NCBI GenBank assembly: GCA_905215475.1
Contig: CAJMPW010000001.1
Location: 186,001 to 250,000 of the forward strand
Source of the DNA: CAG-103 sp905215475
GTDB taxonomy: Bacteria; Bacillota; Clostridia; Oscillospirales; Oscillospiraceae
DNA: 64,000 bases
Reading direction: 5' to 3'
A program made the translations under genes and the position numbers. The notes under the pieces were generated by a model. It saw only the letters and a program-made list of their open reading frames with translations. It was not told the origin of the DNA and searched no databases. Shown piece after piece: positions 1 to 8,556 of this stretch (positions are counted from its first letter, which is position 1; each line of letters starts with the position of its first letter).

Positions 1-1061
1 GCGCGCTGCTCACCAACCCCGGCATGAGCATTCTCGTGATGCTCGGCTTCATGATCATCTGCTACCTCATCAACCTCAACGGTGTCGGCGGCGGCATTGA
101 GAAGTTCAACAAGATCGGCATGCCCGCTCTGTTCGTCATGCTCGTCATCGTCATCATCCGTGCCTGGACGCTCCCGCACGCTGCGGAAGGTCTGAAGTTC
201 ATGTTCGTCCCCGGCTACGCGGTCAAGGGCGGCTTCATCGACAAGGCACCCGGCGTCATGTCCGTTCTGGCGACGGCCGGTGGTCAGATGTTCTTCTCCC
301 TGTCGCTGGCGATGGGCGCCATGATCACCTATGGCTCCTACCTCGGCAAGGATGAGAACCTGCCGAAAAACTCCGTCATCATCGTGATCGCTGATACCAT
401 CGTTGCCATCATGGCCGGTCTCGCCGTTATCCCGGCGGCCGTCGCCAACGGCATCGCCAAGGGCATGGCCGTCTCCGAGATCAAGCTCGGCGGCCCGACC
501 CTTCTGTTCGCCACCCTGCAGGACGTGTTCCATGACATGGGCACCATCGGCGGCGTCTTCGGCTTCATCTTCTATGCCCTCGTTCTGATCGCGGCCATCT
601 CGTCCGCCATCTCCCTGATCGAGGCGGTCGCCGTCACCTTCATCGACCGCGCCAGCGCGCGCGGTGAGGAGCCCAGCCGTCCGCGTACGATCACCCTCGT
701 GTGCATCGTCGTCTTCCTGCTGGCCTGCTTCGTCGCTTCCGACGGTCTTGGCTCTCGTCCGTTCGCCCCGTGGCAGTTCTTCGGCATCGGCTCTGAGGCC
801 GCTCCGTGGAATGACTGCTGGCTCGACTTCATGGACACCTGGTCCGAAGGCGTTGCGATGCCGCTCGGCGCCCTGCTCATGTCCATCATGATCGGCTGGG
901 AGATCAAACCGAGCTCCTTGTTCGACGAGATCGACAGCGGCTACAACGGCAAGATCCACGGCTTCTACACCTTCTGCATCAAGTATGTCTGCCCGATCGC
1001 GATGTTCTTCATCCTGCTCGTGCAGCTGAGCACGTTCTTCGGCTTCGGCTGGTTCGAGTGA
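1..1061 (+). CDS. Sodium-dependent (NSS/SNF family) transporter, 5' truncated by window edge
   Basis: This is the C-terminal three quarters of a neurotransmitter:sodium symporter family carrier, which moves amino acids or related solutes into the cell with Na+. The frame is open from base 3 and ends at TGA 1059-1061, giving about 350 visible residues; bacterial family members usually have 440-500, so the start lies upstream. At least seven hydrophobic segments are visible. The stretch GQMFFSLSLAMGAMITYGSY near residue 90 is the conserved helix with the Na+/substrate-binding Ser and Gly residues of the family, and the following acidic SYLGKDEN segment is also typical. The substrate cannot be read from sequence. 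A rho-independent terminator follows, so this is the end of its transcript. Confidence 0.9.
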   Translation, partial: ALLTNPGMSILVMLGFMIICYLINLNGVGGGIEKFNKIGMPALFVMLVIVIIRAWTLPHAAEGLKFMFVPGYAVKGGFIDKAPGVMSVLATAGGQMFFSLSLAMGAMITYGSYLGKDENLPKNSVIIVIADTIVAIMAGLAVIPAAVANGIAKGMAVSEIKLGGPTLLFATLQDVFHDMGTIGGVFGFIFYALVLIAAISSAISLIEAVAVTFIDRASARGEEPSRPRTITLVCIVVFLLACFVASDGLGSRPFAPWQFFGIGSEAAPWNDCWLDFMDTWSEGVAMPLGALLMSIMIGWEIKPSSLFDEIDSGYNGKIHGFYTFCIKYVCPIAMFFILLVQLSTFFGFGWFE

Positions 1062-1105
1062 CCGCAGCAGTGTAAACAGTTCGTACAACGAAACAAAGAA
1101 ACCGC

Positions 1106-1135
1106 AACCGGCAGCCTTCTGGCTGCCGGTTTTTG
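1106..1135 (+). terminator. Rho-independent terminator after the NSS transporter
   Basis: An 11-bp inverted repeat (AACCGGCAGCC / GGCTGCCGGTT) with a four-base loop is followed by a run of T. Confidence 0.85.
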
Positions 1136-1186
1136 TTGTGCCGTGCGCTGCGGCGGTCACCGTGCAGTCCTGCGTCCGGACATGGA

Positions 1187-1222
1187 AAAAGCGCCGTGCA
1201 GATCGCTCTGCGCGGCGCTTTT
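1187..1222. terminator. Bidirectional hairpin terminator
   Basis: AAAAGCGCCGTGCAG pairs with CTGCGCGGCGCTTTT around a six-base loop. It has A and T runs on both sides, so it can terminate the minus-strand protease gene as well as plus-strand read-through. Confidence 0.75.
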
Positions 1223-1319
1223 CCGCTTGGGGAAAGAAGATGGAGAAAGAAAAAGAGAGGATGCACAAAACATTCGGCGGCGGGGCGGTCACCCGCCGCC
1301 GGAGTTGGGGAGAAGCAGA

Positions 1320-2840
1320 TTATTTCGTACTGTCGCTGGCGCGGTCGAAGGTGACGGTCAGCTTCAGCGTCTCGCCGCTGCGCGAGACGGTCAGCGTGGC
1401 GCTCTCGCCGGCGGAGTAGCCGCGCAGTGCACTGCGCAGCGCATCGCCGGAGGAGACGGCCGTGTCGTCGATGGCGGTGATGATGTCACCCGCCTTCAGA
1501 CCGGCCTTCTCGGCGCAGCTGCCGCTGTTGACGGCGTTGACATACGCGCCGTCCGGCATATTGTAGTACTGCGCGGCGCTGTCTGGAATGGTCTGCAGCG
1601 TGATGCCGAGTTGGGCGCGGTCGGTCACGGTGCCGTTTTTCATGAGGTCGTTTGCGATGGCCACGGCGTCATTGACCGGGATGGCGAAGCCCAGACCCTC
1701 CACGCCGGAGGAGCTGTATTTTGCGGTCACGATGCCGATGACCTGCCCTGCGGTGTTATACACCGGGCCGCCGGAGTTGCCGGCGTTGACGGCGGCGTCG
1801 ATCTGGAACATATTGATGCCGCTGTCGGTGCCGTCGGAGGTGGTGATCGTGCGGTCGAGCGCGCTGATCATGCCGCTCGTCATGGTGAACTCCAGCTCGC
1901 CGAGCGGGTTGCCGACGGCGTAGACCGTGTCGCCGACGGACATACTGTCGCTGTCGCCGAAGGTGACGGGCGTCATGCCGGTGGCGTCGATCTTGAGCAG
2001 GGCAATGTCGTTGTCCTCGTCCACGCCGACGATGGTCGCCTGATAGGTCGTGCCGTCGTAGGTGAGCACGGACACGGCGTAGCCGTACTGGTGCGCTGTG
2101 GAGATGACGTGATAGTTTGTGAGCACGTAGCCGTCCTCCGTGATGAAAAAGCCGCTGCCGCAGCTCGCCTGCGAGCTCGTCTGGCCGAAGTAGTTGGTGT
2201 AGGTCACCTCGGTCGTGATGGCAACGACCTGCTTGCACGCCAGATCATAGATCGACGAGGCGGAGCTGCTGTCGGCTTTGACCGGCTGCGTCACGAGTGT
2301 GCCGTTGGAACCGGAGGCGGAGCTTCCCGCGCTCTTGCCGGAGCGGTTGATGAGTCCCGCGACTGCGCCGCCGCCGAGCCCGCCCAGCAGCGCGCATACG
2401 AGGCACAGGCACGCGATGCGCGTGATGAGCCGTTTCTGCTCGGGCGTGCGTGCGGTCCTGGGCTTGCGGGCGCGGTGCTTGCGTTTGGGCTTTTCCGCCC
2501 ATGCGTCGGCGTCCGGCGTGTAGTAGCGCGGCGGGGTGTTGGCCGCGTCGTCACTGGGCTGGAAGTTCGCGTCGGCATAGCTGCGCTCGGTCTCGGGGCG
2601 GACGATGTGGTAGGTCACGTCATCGCTGTCGTCGACCGGCGCGCCGCAGTTGGCGCAGAAGCTTGCGCCCGGCTTGAGCGCCGCACCGCACTGCGGGCAG
2701 GTGCGCGCCGCGGCAGCGTTGTCGTCCGCGGGCGTCTGTGCCTGCGCGGATGTGTTCGCGTCCGTCTCTTGGGCTGCGTCCGATGCTGTGGGGATGCCTT
2801 CCGGCTGTTCGTTTTCAGGGATATTGGAAGCGTCGTTCAT
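1320..2840 (-). CDS. Membrane-anchored HtrA/DegP-type serine protease with N-terminal zinc ribbon and PDZ domain
   Basis: This is a 506-residue trypsin-like protease of envelope quality control. Order of parts: an acidic N-terminus; a zinc ribbon with CxxC pairs at Cys48/51 and Cys62/65; a proline-rich linker; a basic stretch and one membrane helix at about 139-163; a protease domain with the triad His244 (TNYHVIS), Asp278 (DNDIALL) and Ser356 (NAGNSGGPV); and one PDZ domain at about 405-500. The protease and PDZ therefore lie outside the membrane and the zinc ribbon inside. The start at 2840 was chosen because GGGAGG precedes it by seven bases; an in-frame upstream ATG at 3023 would add 61 residues lacking family character and has no such site. 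The N-terminal zinc ribbon is a common add-on in clostridial HtrA proteins. No partner gene is adjacent. Confidence 0.93.
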   Translation of the reverse strand: MNDASNIPENEQPEGIPTASDAAQETDANTSAQAQTPADDNAAAARTCPQCGAALKPGASFCANCGAPVDDSDDVTYHIVRPETERSYADANFQPSDDAANTPPRYYTPDADAWAEKPKRKHRARKPRTARTPEQKRLITRIACLCLVCALLGGLGGGAVAGLINRSGKSAGSSASGSNGTLVTQPVKADSSSASSIYDLACKQVVAITTEVTYTNYFGQTSSQASCGSGFFITEDGYVLTNYHVISTAHQYGYAVSVLTYDGTTYQATIVGVDEDNDIALLKIDATGMTPVTFGDSDSMSVGDTVYAVGNPLGELEFTMTSGMISALDRTITTSDGTDSGINMFQIDAAVNAGNSGGPVYNTAGQVIGIVTAKYSSSGVEGLGFAIPVNDAVAIANDLMKNGTVTDRAQLGITLQTIPDSAAQYYNMPDGAYVNAVNSGSCAEKAGLKAGDIITAIDDTAVSSGDALRSALRGYSAGESATLTVSRSGETLKLTVTFDRASDSTK

Positions 2841-2984
2841 GTTGTTTGCCTCCCGGCTGTTGTTTTTGAAGTGTCTATATCGTAGTCGATATTTGTAACA
2901 CGCGCATGAACAAAGGGCGAAGATTTTTCGAATATTCCCGAAAGCATTTGTGAACATCGGGTCTGATTTGTGAACACGAGACGC

Positions 2985-3017
2985 AAAAGCCGCCCGCACA
3001 GATCCTGTGCGGGCGGT
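2985..3017 (-). terminator. Terminator of the ABC exporter operon
   Basis: On the minus strand CCGCCCGCACAGG pairs with CTGTGCGGGCGG, followed by CTTTTG, 20 bases past the permease stop codon. Confidence 0.8.
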
Positions 3018-3037
3018 GAGCATGATTTGTGCGGATG

Positions 3038-4924
3038 TTACCGACCGAAGCTGCTGTCGCCCGTTTCATAGGCGTTGGCAGCCGGCTGCGTGTCGGGCTC
3101 GCCGCCGTACTTGATCGAGTCGCCTTCGAGCAGCGGCTCGATGCCGTGCGCGCGCAGCCATGCGAGCGTGCGCGTGGAATCGGTCAGCGGGGTGTAGTCG
3201 ACATTGGCGTAGGTCGTTTCGCCCGTTGCCGGGTCGTATTGGCTGAGCTGATAGCCGATGGTCACGGCGTAGGCCGTGCTCTGCCGCGTGCCGCTGTCGG
3301 TCAGCCATGCGCGGCCCATGGTGCCGTCCGCGCAGTCGGGCACGATGGCGTTTTCATACAGGTCAAGCGCCTGCTCGGCCGTGAGCTCCACGTAGAGGTA
3401 GTCGCCGCTTTCGGCCTCATAGCCGATGTTGGCGTAGGTGAGGTGCTCGAGCGTCATTGGCAGCGCCGGCGTGTTGCGCGTGGCGCGCGCTTCGTCGCAG
3501 TTGAGCACTTGCTCGATCTGCGCCAGACGCGTGCTCGTGTCGGGGAGCGTGTATTCGCGCATCAGAACCTTGCCGTTCGAGAGCTTGTAGGTCAGCTGCA
3601 GACTGGTGATGCTGGTGTCGTCCGTGATCTTTTCGCGCTCCGTCACGACGGCGCGGTGGATGTCCTCCACGGCCTGAATGTTCTCCGCCTCGGAGAACGT
3701 GGAGTTGTAACCGTTGCAGATGATGCGCACGCTTTTGACCTGCGCGGTATCCGGGATGCGGCGGGCGTAGCCCGAGAGGTCGCACTTCGCGCCGACCACG
3801 ACGAGGCAGCACACGGCAGCCGTGACCGCGCAGCCGCGCCAGACCGTGCGCGGGATGCGCAGGGACTTGCGGATGACCATCTCGCTGATGACAAAGCCGA
3901 GCGCTGCGCCGAGGACTGCCAGCAGCAGGAACGGCGCCAGATGTGCCCGGTAGGCCGGCACGTTGAGCAGCATGCCGTACACGCCGACCGGCAGCGCCAG
4001 CCCGGCGAAGAGCGCCACGATATACTTCAGCACCGGCTTGAGCACCGGGATGGCGACGGTGTCGCCCGCGCTCTCCATGCGGCGGCGGCGGTAGAGCTGA
4101 CCCGCGCATACGAGCAGCAGCAGCGCGAACGCCGCCCAGACGAGCGGATAGGTCCAGCCGGAGAAGCCGTTGACGGCGGCCTCTGCCCCCGTGCCGCTGA
4201 TCGGACGCAGCAGGTAGTCTCTGCTGATGCTTGTGCGCCGCATAAACAGCACCAGCGGGGAGAGCCAGTCGACCGGCAGATCCACCATGCCCGACATGCC
4301 GTACACGAACGTGTAGAGCACGGATTCGATGAGCAGCTGGAAGCCCACGGCGATGAAGTTCACGAGCAGGTACAGGCACGGCAGCATGACCACATGGCCG
4401 GTGAACATGGCGCACAGCACGGCGATGCCGTAGAATACGACCGTCTCGAGCGCGAGTATGCCCAGCCAGATGAGCAGCGGCTCGATGACGAGTCCGAAGC
4501 GTGTCGCCTCGATGAGCACGGCGAGACCGAAGATCACGACCTCGGCTGACAGCAGCATCAAAAGGCCCGCCAGCAGATGCGTGCGGAACATGCACCCGCG
4601 CCGGATCGGCAGGGAGGCGGCCAGCCCCGCGCCGCGCGGCGTGTACAGATAGCCGAACATGGCGGCGGCTGCGAGCAGGCCCGCGCAAAACGCCGTCAGC
4701 GGCAGCAGCATCTGCGTCTCGGAGAGGATGACGTTCGAGAGGTAACCGATCTGCTCGGTCGACACATACGGTGTCGTCATATACGGTGTCGTCGTGCGCG
4801 CGTTGAGCAGCACACCCGGCAGCAGGATGAACAGAATGACGCCGTAGATGACCCACAGCGGCCACCAGCGCGACAGGCACTTGCGAAATTCCGTCCCGTT
4901 ACAGAAGGATGTCTTTGACGGCAT
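3038..4924 (-). CDS. ABC exporter permease with large extracytoplasmic C-terminal domain (YtrC-like)
   Basis: This is a 628-residue membrane subunit, last gene of a GntR-ATPase-permease operon. About nine to eleven hydrophobic segments fill residues 20-380, including WVIYGVILFILLPGVLLNA at the N-terminus. The last 240 residues form a soluble, probably external domain (from about KCDLSGYARR onward). This layout matches the permeases of ytrA-type operons that respond to cell-wall antibiotics in Bacillus; the exported substrate is unknown. The start at 4924 was preferred because GGGAGG lies 8-9 bases upstream, inside the end of the ATPase gene; an ATG 21 bases earlier (4945) is possible. The 26-base overlap with the ATPase gene suggests translational coupling. 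Confidence 0.85.
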   Translation of the reverse strand: MPSKTSFCNGTEFRKCLSRWWPLWVIYGVILFILLPGVLLNARTTTPYMTTPYVSTEQIGYLSNVILSETQMLLPLTAFCAGLLAAAAMFGYLYTPRGAGLAASLPIRRGCMFRTHLLAGLLMLLSAEVVIFGLAVLIEATRFGLVIEPLLIWLGILALETVVFYGIAVLCAMFTGHVVMLPCLYLLVNFIAVGFQLLIESVLYTFVYGMSGMVDLPVDWLSPLVLFMRRTSISRDYLLRPISGTGAEAAVNGFSGWTYPLVWAAFALLLLVCAGQLYRRRRMESAGDTVAIPVLKPVLKYIVALFAGLALPVGVYGMLLNVPAYRAHLAPFLLLAVLGAALGFVISEMVIRKSLRIPRTVWRGCAVTAAVCCLVVVGAKCDLSGYARRIPDTAQVKSVRIICNGYNSTFSEAENIQAVEDIHRAVVTEREKITDDTSITSLQLTYKLSNGKVLMREYTLPDTSTRLAQIEQVLNCDEARATRNTPALPMTLEHLTYANIGYEAESGDYLYVELTAEQALDLYENAIVPDCADGTMGRAWLTDSGTRQSTAYAVTIGYQLSQYDPATGETTYANVDYTPLTDSTRTLAWLRAHGIEPLLEGDSIKYGGEPDTQPAANAYETGDSSFGR

Positions 4925-5792
4925 AGTCTGCACCTCCCAATTCATAAATAAAGATCTCCTCGAGCGTCAGCGGCACGACGTCGAGATACTGCGGCTGCGC
5001 GGTCGAGAGCCGGTTCATGACCTCGGCGGCGTCGCCGTGCACGATCAGCGTGTGCAGGTGTCCCTGCGCGCTGCGGTGCAGGATGTCGAGCCCCTCGGGC
5101 AGCTGTGCCTCGTCCGGCAGGGCGACGAACACCTTGACGATGTTGGCCTGCAGCTCCGCGAGCGGATGCTCGAGCAGGATCTTGCCGCCGTTCATGATAC
5201 CCACATGATCGCACACGTCCTCAAGCTCGCGCAGGTTGTGCGACGAGATGAGCACGGTCGTGCCGTTTTCGGCGACATCGGCCAGCACGAGATTCCAGAC
5301 CTGACGGCGCATGACGGGGTCGAGGCCGTCGACCGGCTCGTCGAGCACGAGCACATCCGGCCGCAGGCACATCGCCAGCCAGAACGCGGCCTGCTTCTGC
5401 ATACCCTTGGACAGGCGGCGGATCTGACGCTTGGGATCGAGCTGAAACACCTCGCCGAGCTTCTGATAGCGTTCGGCGTCAAACTTCGGGTAGATGCCGC
5501 GGTAGTAGCGCATCATGTCCGGGATCGTCGCCTGCGGGAAATAGAACACGTCGTCCGGGATGTAGGCGATGCGCGCCTTGACGGCCGGGTTTTCGTACAC
5601 GGGCTGACCGTCGATGTCGATCGTGCCGCTGTCCGGGCGGTAGATACCCGTCAGATGGCGGATGAGGGTAGATTTTCCCGCGCCGTTCGGCCCGACGAGA
5701 CCGTACACCGCGCCGCGCGGCACGGTCATGGTCACGCCGTCGAGCGCGCGGAAACCGTCAAACGTCTTGACAACGTCTCTGATTTCAATCAT
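4899..5792 (-). CDS. ABC transporter ATP-binding protein (YtrB-like)
   Basis: This 297-residue ATPase powers the exporter encoded downstream. It has Walker A GPNGAGKST near residue 37, the signature LSKGMQKQ, Walker B VLVLDEPVDGLDP and the H-loop SSHNL, then a C-terminal regulatory extension of about 80 residues. The start at 5792 follows AAGGAGG at good spacing. Its ATG overlaps the stop of the upstream GntR gene (ATGATTGA), and its end overlaps the permease start, so the three genes are a coupled operon. The LSKGMQ signature variant is common in the YtrB/EcsA type of ATPases. The physiological substrate is not evident. Confidence 0.93.
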   Translation of the reverse strand: MIEIRDVVKTFDGFRALDGVTMTVPRGAVYGLVGPNGAGKSTLIRHLTGIYRPDSGTIDIDGQPVYENPAVKARIAYIPDDVFYFPQATIPDMMRYYRGIYPKFDAERYQKLGEVFQLDPKRQIRRLSKGMQKQAAFWLAMCLRPDVLVLDEPVDGLDPVMRRQVWNLVLADVAENGTTVLISSHNLRELEDVCDHVGIMNGGKILLEHPLAELQANIVKVFVALPDEAQLPEGLDILHRSAQGHLHTLIVHGDAAEVMNRLSTAQPQYLDVVPLTLEEIFIYELGGADYAVKDILL

Positions 5793-6150
5793 GGTTCGTT
5801 CCTCCTTCCGGAATGCGGCGGCGCAGCTCCTCGCTGCGCATGCCGAGGTACAGCAGCTCCTGCACGGCTGCGTCAAATTGCTGCAGCAGCGCGTCCTGCC
5901 GCGCGGGATCGTCCGGGATCTGGGCGCAGACGTAGCTGCCGCGCCCGGCGACGGAGCAGATGTAGCCCTCCGTTTCCAGCTCGCGGTAGGCGCGCTGGAT
6001 CGTGTTGGGGTTGATGGTCAGCTGTGTCGACAGCTCACGCACCGAGGGCAGCTTCTCGCCCAGCGGCAGCGTGCCGGACACGATCAGCCGGCGCAGCCCG
6101 TCACGCACCTGTTCGTAGATCGGCCGGGGATCGCGGTAATTGATCGAGAT
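5785..6150 (-). CDS. GntR-family (YtrA subfamily) transcriptional regulator, non-canonical start likely
   Basis: This is a short GntR repressor of about 121 residues. It has an N-terminal winged helix (RPIYEQVRDGLRRLIVSG, then LPSVRELSTQLTINPNTIQR as recognition region) and only a short helical tail, as in the YtrA subfamily that represses its own ABC operon. No ATG, GTG, TTG or CTG lies in frame at a sensible place: the family start (xISINYRDPRPIYEQ) coincides with ATC at 6148-6150, about 11 bases after an AAAGGTGGTG ribosome binding site. An AUC start is therefore proposed; the nearest in-frame ATG, at 6276, would add 42 unrelated residues and lie upstream of the predicted promoter. A palindromic operator lies just downstream of the promoter. 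Confidence 0.85.
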   Translation of the reverse strand: MSINYRDPRPIYEQVRDGLRRLIVSGTLPLGEKLPSVRELSTQLTINPNTIQRAYRELETEGYICSVAGRGSYVCAQIPDDPARQDALLQQFDAAVQELLYLGMRSEELRRRIPEGGTNHD

Positions 6151-6182
6151 CGTAGTGCAGCACCACCTTTCATAGCGTATTA

Positions 6183-6209
6183 ACTGTATTAACCATGTTG
6201 GTACAGTTA
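6183..6209 (-). promoter_or_regulatory. 27-bp palindromic operator of the GntR/ABC operon
   Basis: AACTGTA and TACAGTT form the outer arms of a 27-bp imperfect palindrome, with AA/TT also symmetric inside. It lies at and just after the predicted transcription start of the operon, where a bound YtrA-type repressor would block initiation. Autoregulation is inferred from position and family. Confidence 0.65.
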
Positions 6210-6238
6210 GGTTACCATGCGGCGCTGCGTCTGTCAAG
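6210..6238 (-). promoter_or_regulatory. Promoter of the GntR/ABC exporter operon
   Basis: On the minus strand TTGACA (6238-6233) is followed after 17 bases by TAACCT (6215-6210). The predicted start near 6203 falls inside the operator. Confidence 0.65.
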
Positions 6239-6257
6239 GAGTAAGATGGTTTTGGGC

Positions 6258-6292
6258 GCAAAAAGTTCCCGGACACCGTGTCGGTGTCCGGG
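6258..6292 (-). terminator. Terminator downstream of mnmG
   Basis: On the minus strand CCCGGACACC pairs with GGTGTCCGGG, followed by AACTTTTTG. It is the only T-tailed hairpin between mnmG and the GntR operon. Confidence 0.7.
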
Positions 6293-6335
6293 AATGGAGC
6301 GTGTCAAATATCTATGCCCGAGTGCGGAAATACAG

Positions 6336-6440
6336 AGCAGCGGGGGAGCCCGAGGGGGCGAAGCGCCCGCCTCGAATGGGATCTATGCGCGCCGTTGCGC
6401 GCTCCCGGATGCAGCGAATGCATCCGGGAATGGTACAATA
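6336..6440. repeat. Diverged copy of a dispersed hairpin repeat, plus a second hairpin
   Basis: The stretch beginning ACAGAGCAGCGGGGGAGC, with a CGAGGGGGCG/CGCCCGCCTCG hairpin and then AATGGGATCT, matches the opening of the 122-bp repeat units at 16425-16700 (same AGAGCAG lead, same hairpin position, then GGAATCT). A further hairpin CCCGGATGC/GCATCCGGG lies at 6404-6429. Together with the mnmG terminator this fills the stretch between the GntR operon and mnmG; no gene is seen here. Confidence 0.5.
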
Positions 6441-6443
6441 ATA

Positions 6444-8321
6444 TTACTTCTGTCCCTCGCGGCTCTCGAGATAGACCATCAGCGTCGTGATGTCGGCGGG
6501 GGAGACACCGGAGATGCGGCTGGCCTGACCGAGGCTCGCGGGGCGGATGCCGTTGAGCTTCTGCCGCGCCTCGAGCCGCAGACAGGATACCTCCCGATAG
6601 TCGAGATCCTGCGGCAGCAGCCGCTCCTCGAGCCGGGTGAACTCCGCCACCTGCCGCAGCTGGCGCTGGATGTAGCCCGCGTATTTGAGCCGGATCTCCG
6701 CCTGCTCGGTCACGACGTGCGGCAGCTCCGGCCGCGCGGGGTCAAAGGGCGCAAGGTCGGCGTAGGTGATCTGCGGGCGGCGCAGGAGGTCGGCAAGGCT
6801 CACGCCCGAACTTGTCGGTGCGGTGCCGCGCGCGGTGAGCATCGCGGCGAGCGCGGGGGTCGGCGCGAGGTGCGTTTTCTCCAGCCGGGCGCACTCGGCG
6901 TCTACCAGCCGGTATTTTTCCTGCACGGCGGCAAAGCGTTCATCCGACACCAGCCCGATGCGGTGACCGATGGCGCTCAGGCGCTCGTCAGCGTTATCCT
7001 GCCGGTGCAGCAGGCGGTATTCCGAGCGGGAGGTCATGATGCGGTACGGCTCGTTCGTGCCCTTGGTTACGAGATCGTCCACGAGCGTGCCGATGTACCC
7101 GTCCGAGCGGCGGAGGATCATCGGCGCGCGCCCGAGCAGCTTGAGCGCCGCGTTCACGCCCGCAACAAAGCCCTGCACCGCCGCCTCCTCATAGCCGGAC
7201 GAGCCGTTGAACTGACCCGCCCCGTAGAGACCGGGCACTTTCTTGGTCTCCAGCGTCGGCAGCAGTTCCGTCGGGTCGACGCAGTCATACTCGATCGCGT
7301 AGGCACAGCGGGTCATCTCCGCGTGCTCGAGTCCCGGCAGCGTGTGCAGCATCTCGATCTGCACATCCTCCGGCAGGGAGGAGGAGAAGCCCTGAATGTA
7401 GAGCTCCTCCGTGTCGAGTCCCATCGGTTCGATGAACAGCTGGTGGCGCGGCTTGTCGGGGAAGGTCATGATCTTCGTCTCGATCGACGGGCAGTAGCGC
7501 GGTCCGACGCCCTCGATCACGCCGGAGTAGATGGGGCTGCGGTCGAGGTTCGCGCGGATGATGGCGTGCGTGCGCTCATTGGTGTAGGTCAGGTAGCACA
7601 CGGCCTTGTTCTCGACCGGGTGCGTGGTGGAAAAGGAGAACGGCTCGATCTGCTCATCGCCCGGCTGCAGCTCCATGTGCGAGAAGTCGACCGTGCGCGC
7701 ATTCACGCGCGGCGGCGTGCCGGTCTTGAAGCGGCGCATCCGCAGCCCCAGCGCCTGACAGCATTCGGCCAGCGGGCCCGCGGCCGCCAGCCCGTCGGGG
7801 CCGGAATCGCGCAGCACGTCGCCCACGATCGTGCGCCCGCGCAGATACGTGCCCGTGGCGAGCACGGCGGCGCGGCAGCGGTAGACGGCGCCGTTTGCCG
7901 TCACAACGGCGCTGACGTGCCCGTCCTCCGTCTCGACGGCGACGACCTCCGCCTGCTTGACGCGCAGGTTCGCCTGCAGCTCGAGCGTGTGCTTCATCAC
8001 GGCCTGATATTTGCGCCGGTCGGCCTGCGCGCGCAGCGAGTGCACTGCCGGACCTTTGCCGCGGTTGAGCATCCGGTACTGGATGCAGGCCTGATCGGCC
8101 GCGCGCGCCATCTCGCCGCCGAGCGCGTCGAGCTCGCGCACAAGGTGGCCCTTGCCCGTGCCGCCGATGGCGGGGTTGCAGGGCATGTTGCCGATGGCAT
8201 CCATATTGATGGTAAAGCAGACGGTGTCCAGCCCGAGCCGGGCGGCGGCCAGCGCGGCCTCAATGCCCGCGTGCCCCGCGCCGACGACGGCGACGTCACA
8301 GCTTCCGGCGTCATAACGCAT
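6444..8321 (-). CDS. mnmG: tRNA uridine-5-carboxymethylaminomethyl(34) synthesis enzyme MnmG
   Basis: MnmG (GidA) works with MnmE to install carboxymethylaminomethyl groups on the wobble uridine of several tRNAs, using FAD and a folate one-carbon unit. The 625-residue length is typical. The FAD-binding motif VVGAGHAGIEAALAAARLG lies at about residues 12-30, followed by the family block NPAIGGTGKGHL. Other conserved blocks are GTGTYL-like ATGTYLRGR, SMKYRY-type segments and the C-terminal helical domain ending in SGVSPADITTLMVYL. The start at 8321 is preceded by GGAGGG. mnmE is not next to it, unlike in many Firmicutes where the two are adjacent. Confidence 0.97.
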   Translation of the reverse strand: MRYDAGSCDVAVVGAGHAGIEAALAAARLGLDTVCFTINMDAIGNMPCNPAIGGTGKGHLVRELDALGGEMARAADQACIQYRMLNRGKGPAVHSLRAQADRRKYQAVMKHTLELQANLRVKQAEVVAVETEDGHVSAVVTANGAVYRCRAAVLATGTYLRGRTIVGDVLRDSGPDGLAAAGPLAECCQALGLRMRRFKTGTPPRVNARTVDFSHMELQPGDEQIEPFSFSTTHPVENKAVCYLTYTNERTHAIIRANLDRSPIYSGVIEGVGPRYCPSIETKIMTFPDKPRHQLFIEPMGLDTEELYIQGFSSSLPEDVQIEMLHTLPGLEHAEMTRCAYAIEYDCVDPTELLPTLETKKVPGLYGAGQFNGSSGYEEAAVQGFVAGVNAALKLLGRAPMILRRSDGYIGTLVDDLVTKGTNEPYRIMTSRSEYRLLHRQDNADERLSAIGHRIGLVSDERFAAVQEKYRLVDAECARLEKTHLAPTPALAAMLTARGTAPTSSGVSLADLLRRPQITYADLAPFDPARPELPHVVTEQAEIRLKYAGYIQRQLRQVAEFTRLEERLLPQDLDYREVSCLRLEARQKLNGIRPASLGQASRISGVSPADITTLMVYLESREGQK

Positions 8322-8476
8322 GACGAGATCCCTCCGGATTCTTCATTAGAATAGAATAACAATATTTCATTTTACCTGCTTTACGCCCGGATTGCAAGAC
8401 AAGTCCGGGCGAAAACGGCGGCAGGGCAGCGAAAAATGCTTGTGCAGTATCTGCACAACAAAATGCGAAAAAGCAC

Positions 8477-8504
8477 TTGCTTTATCGTGCTAATGTGGTA
8501 ATAT
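8477..8504 (+). promoter_or_regulatory. Promoter of the amino-acid ABC transporter operon
   Basis: TTGCTT (8477-8482) and TAATAT (8499-8504) are separated by 16 bases. The start codon of the binding protein follows about 50 bases downstream. Confidence 0.6.
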
Positions 8505-8556
8505 AACAGCGTGCTAACAAGCAAAACAAAAATTTGAGATATGAAGGAGAACCGAC

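Noticed and set aside
1143..2885. Long open frame on the plus strand opposite the HtrA gene
   Set aside because: It is antisense to a motif-complete protease, has no ribosome binding site, and its residues (Val/Gly/Asp/Arg/His-rich) are those expected opposite a GC-rich gene. The same applies to the long frames opposite the ABC permease (3029-4549), the RND exporter (28483-31182 minus) and the GLUG protein (30998-33652 minus).
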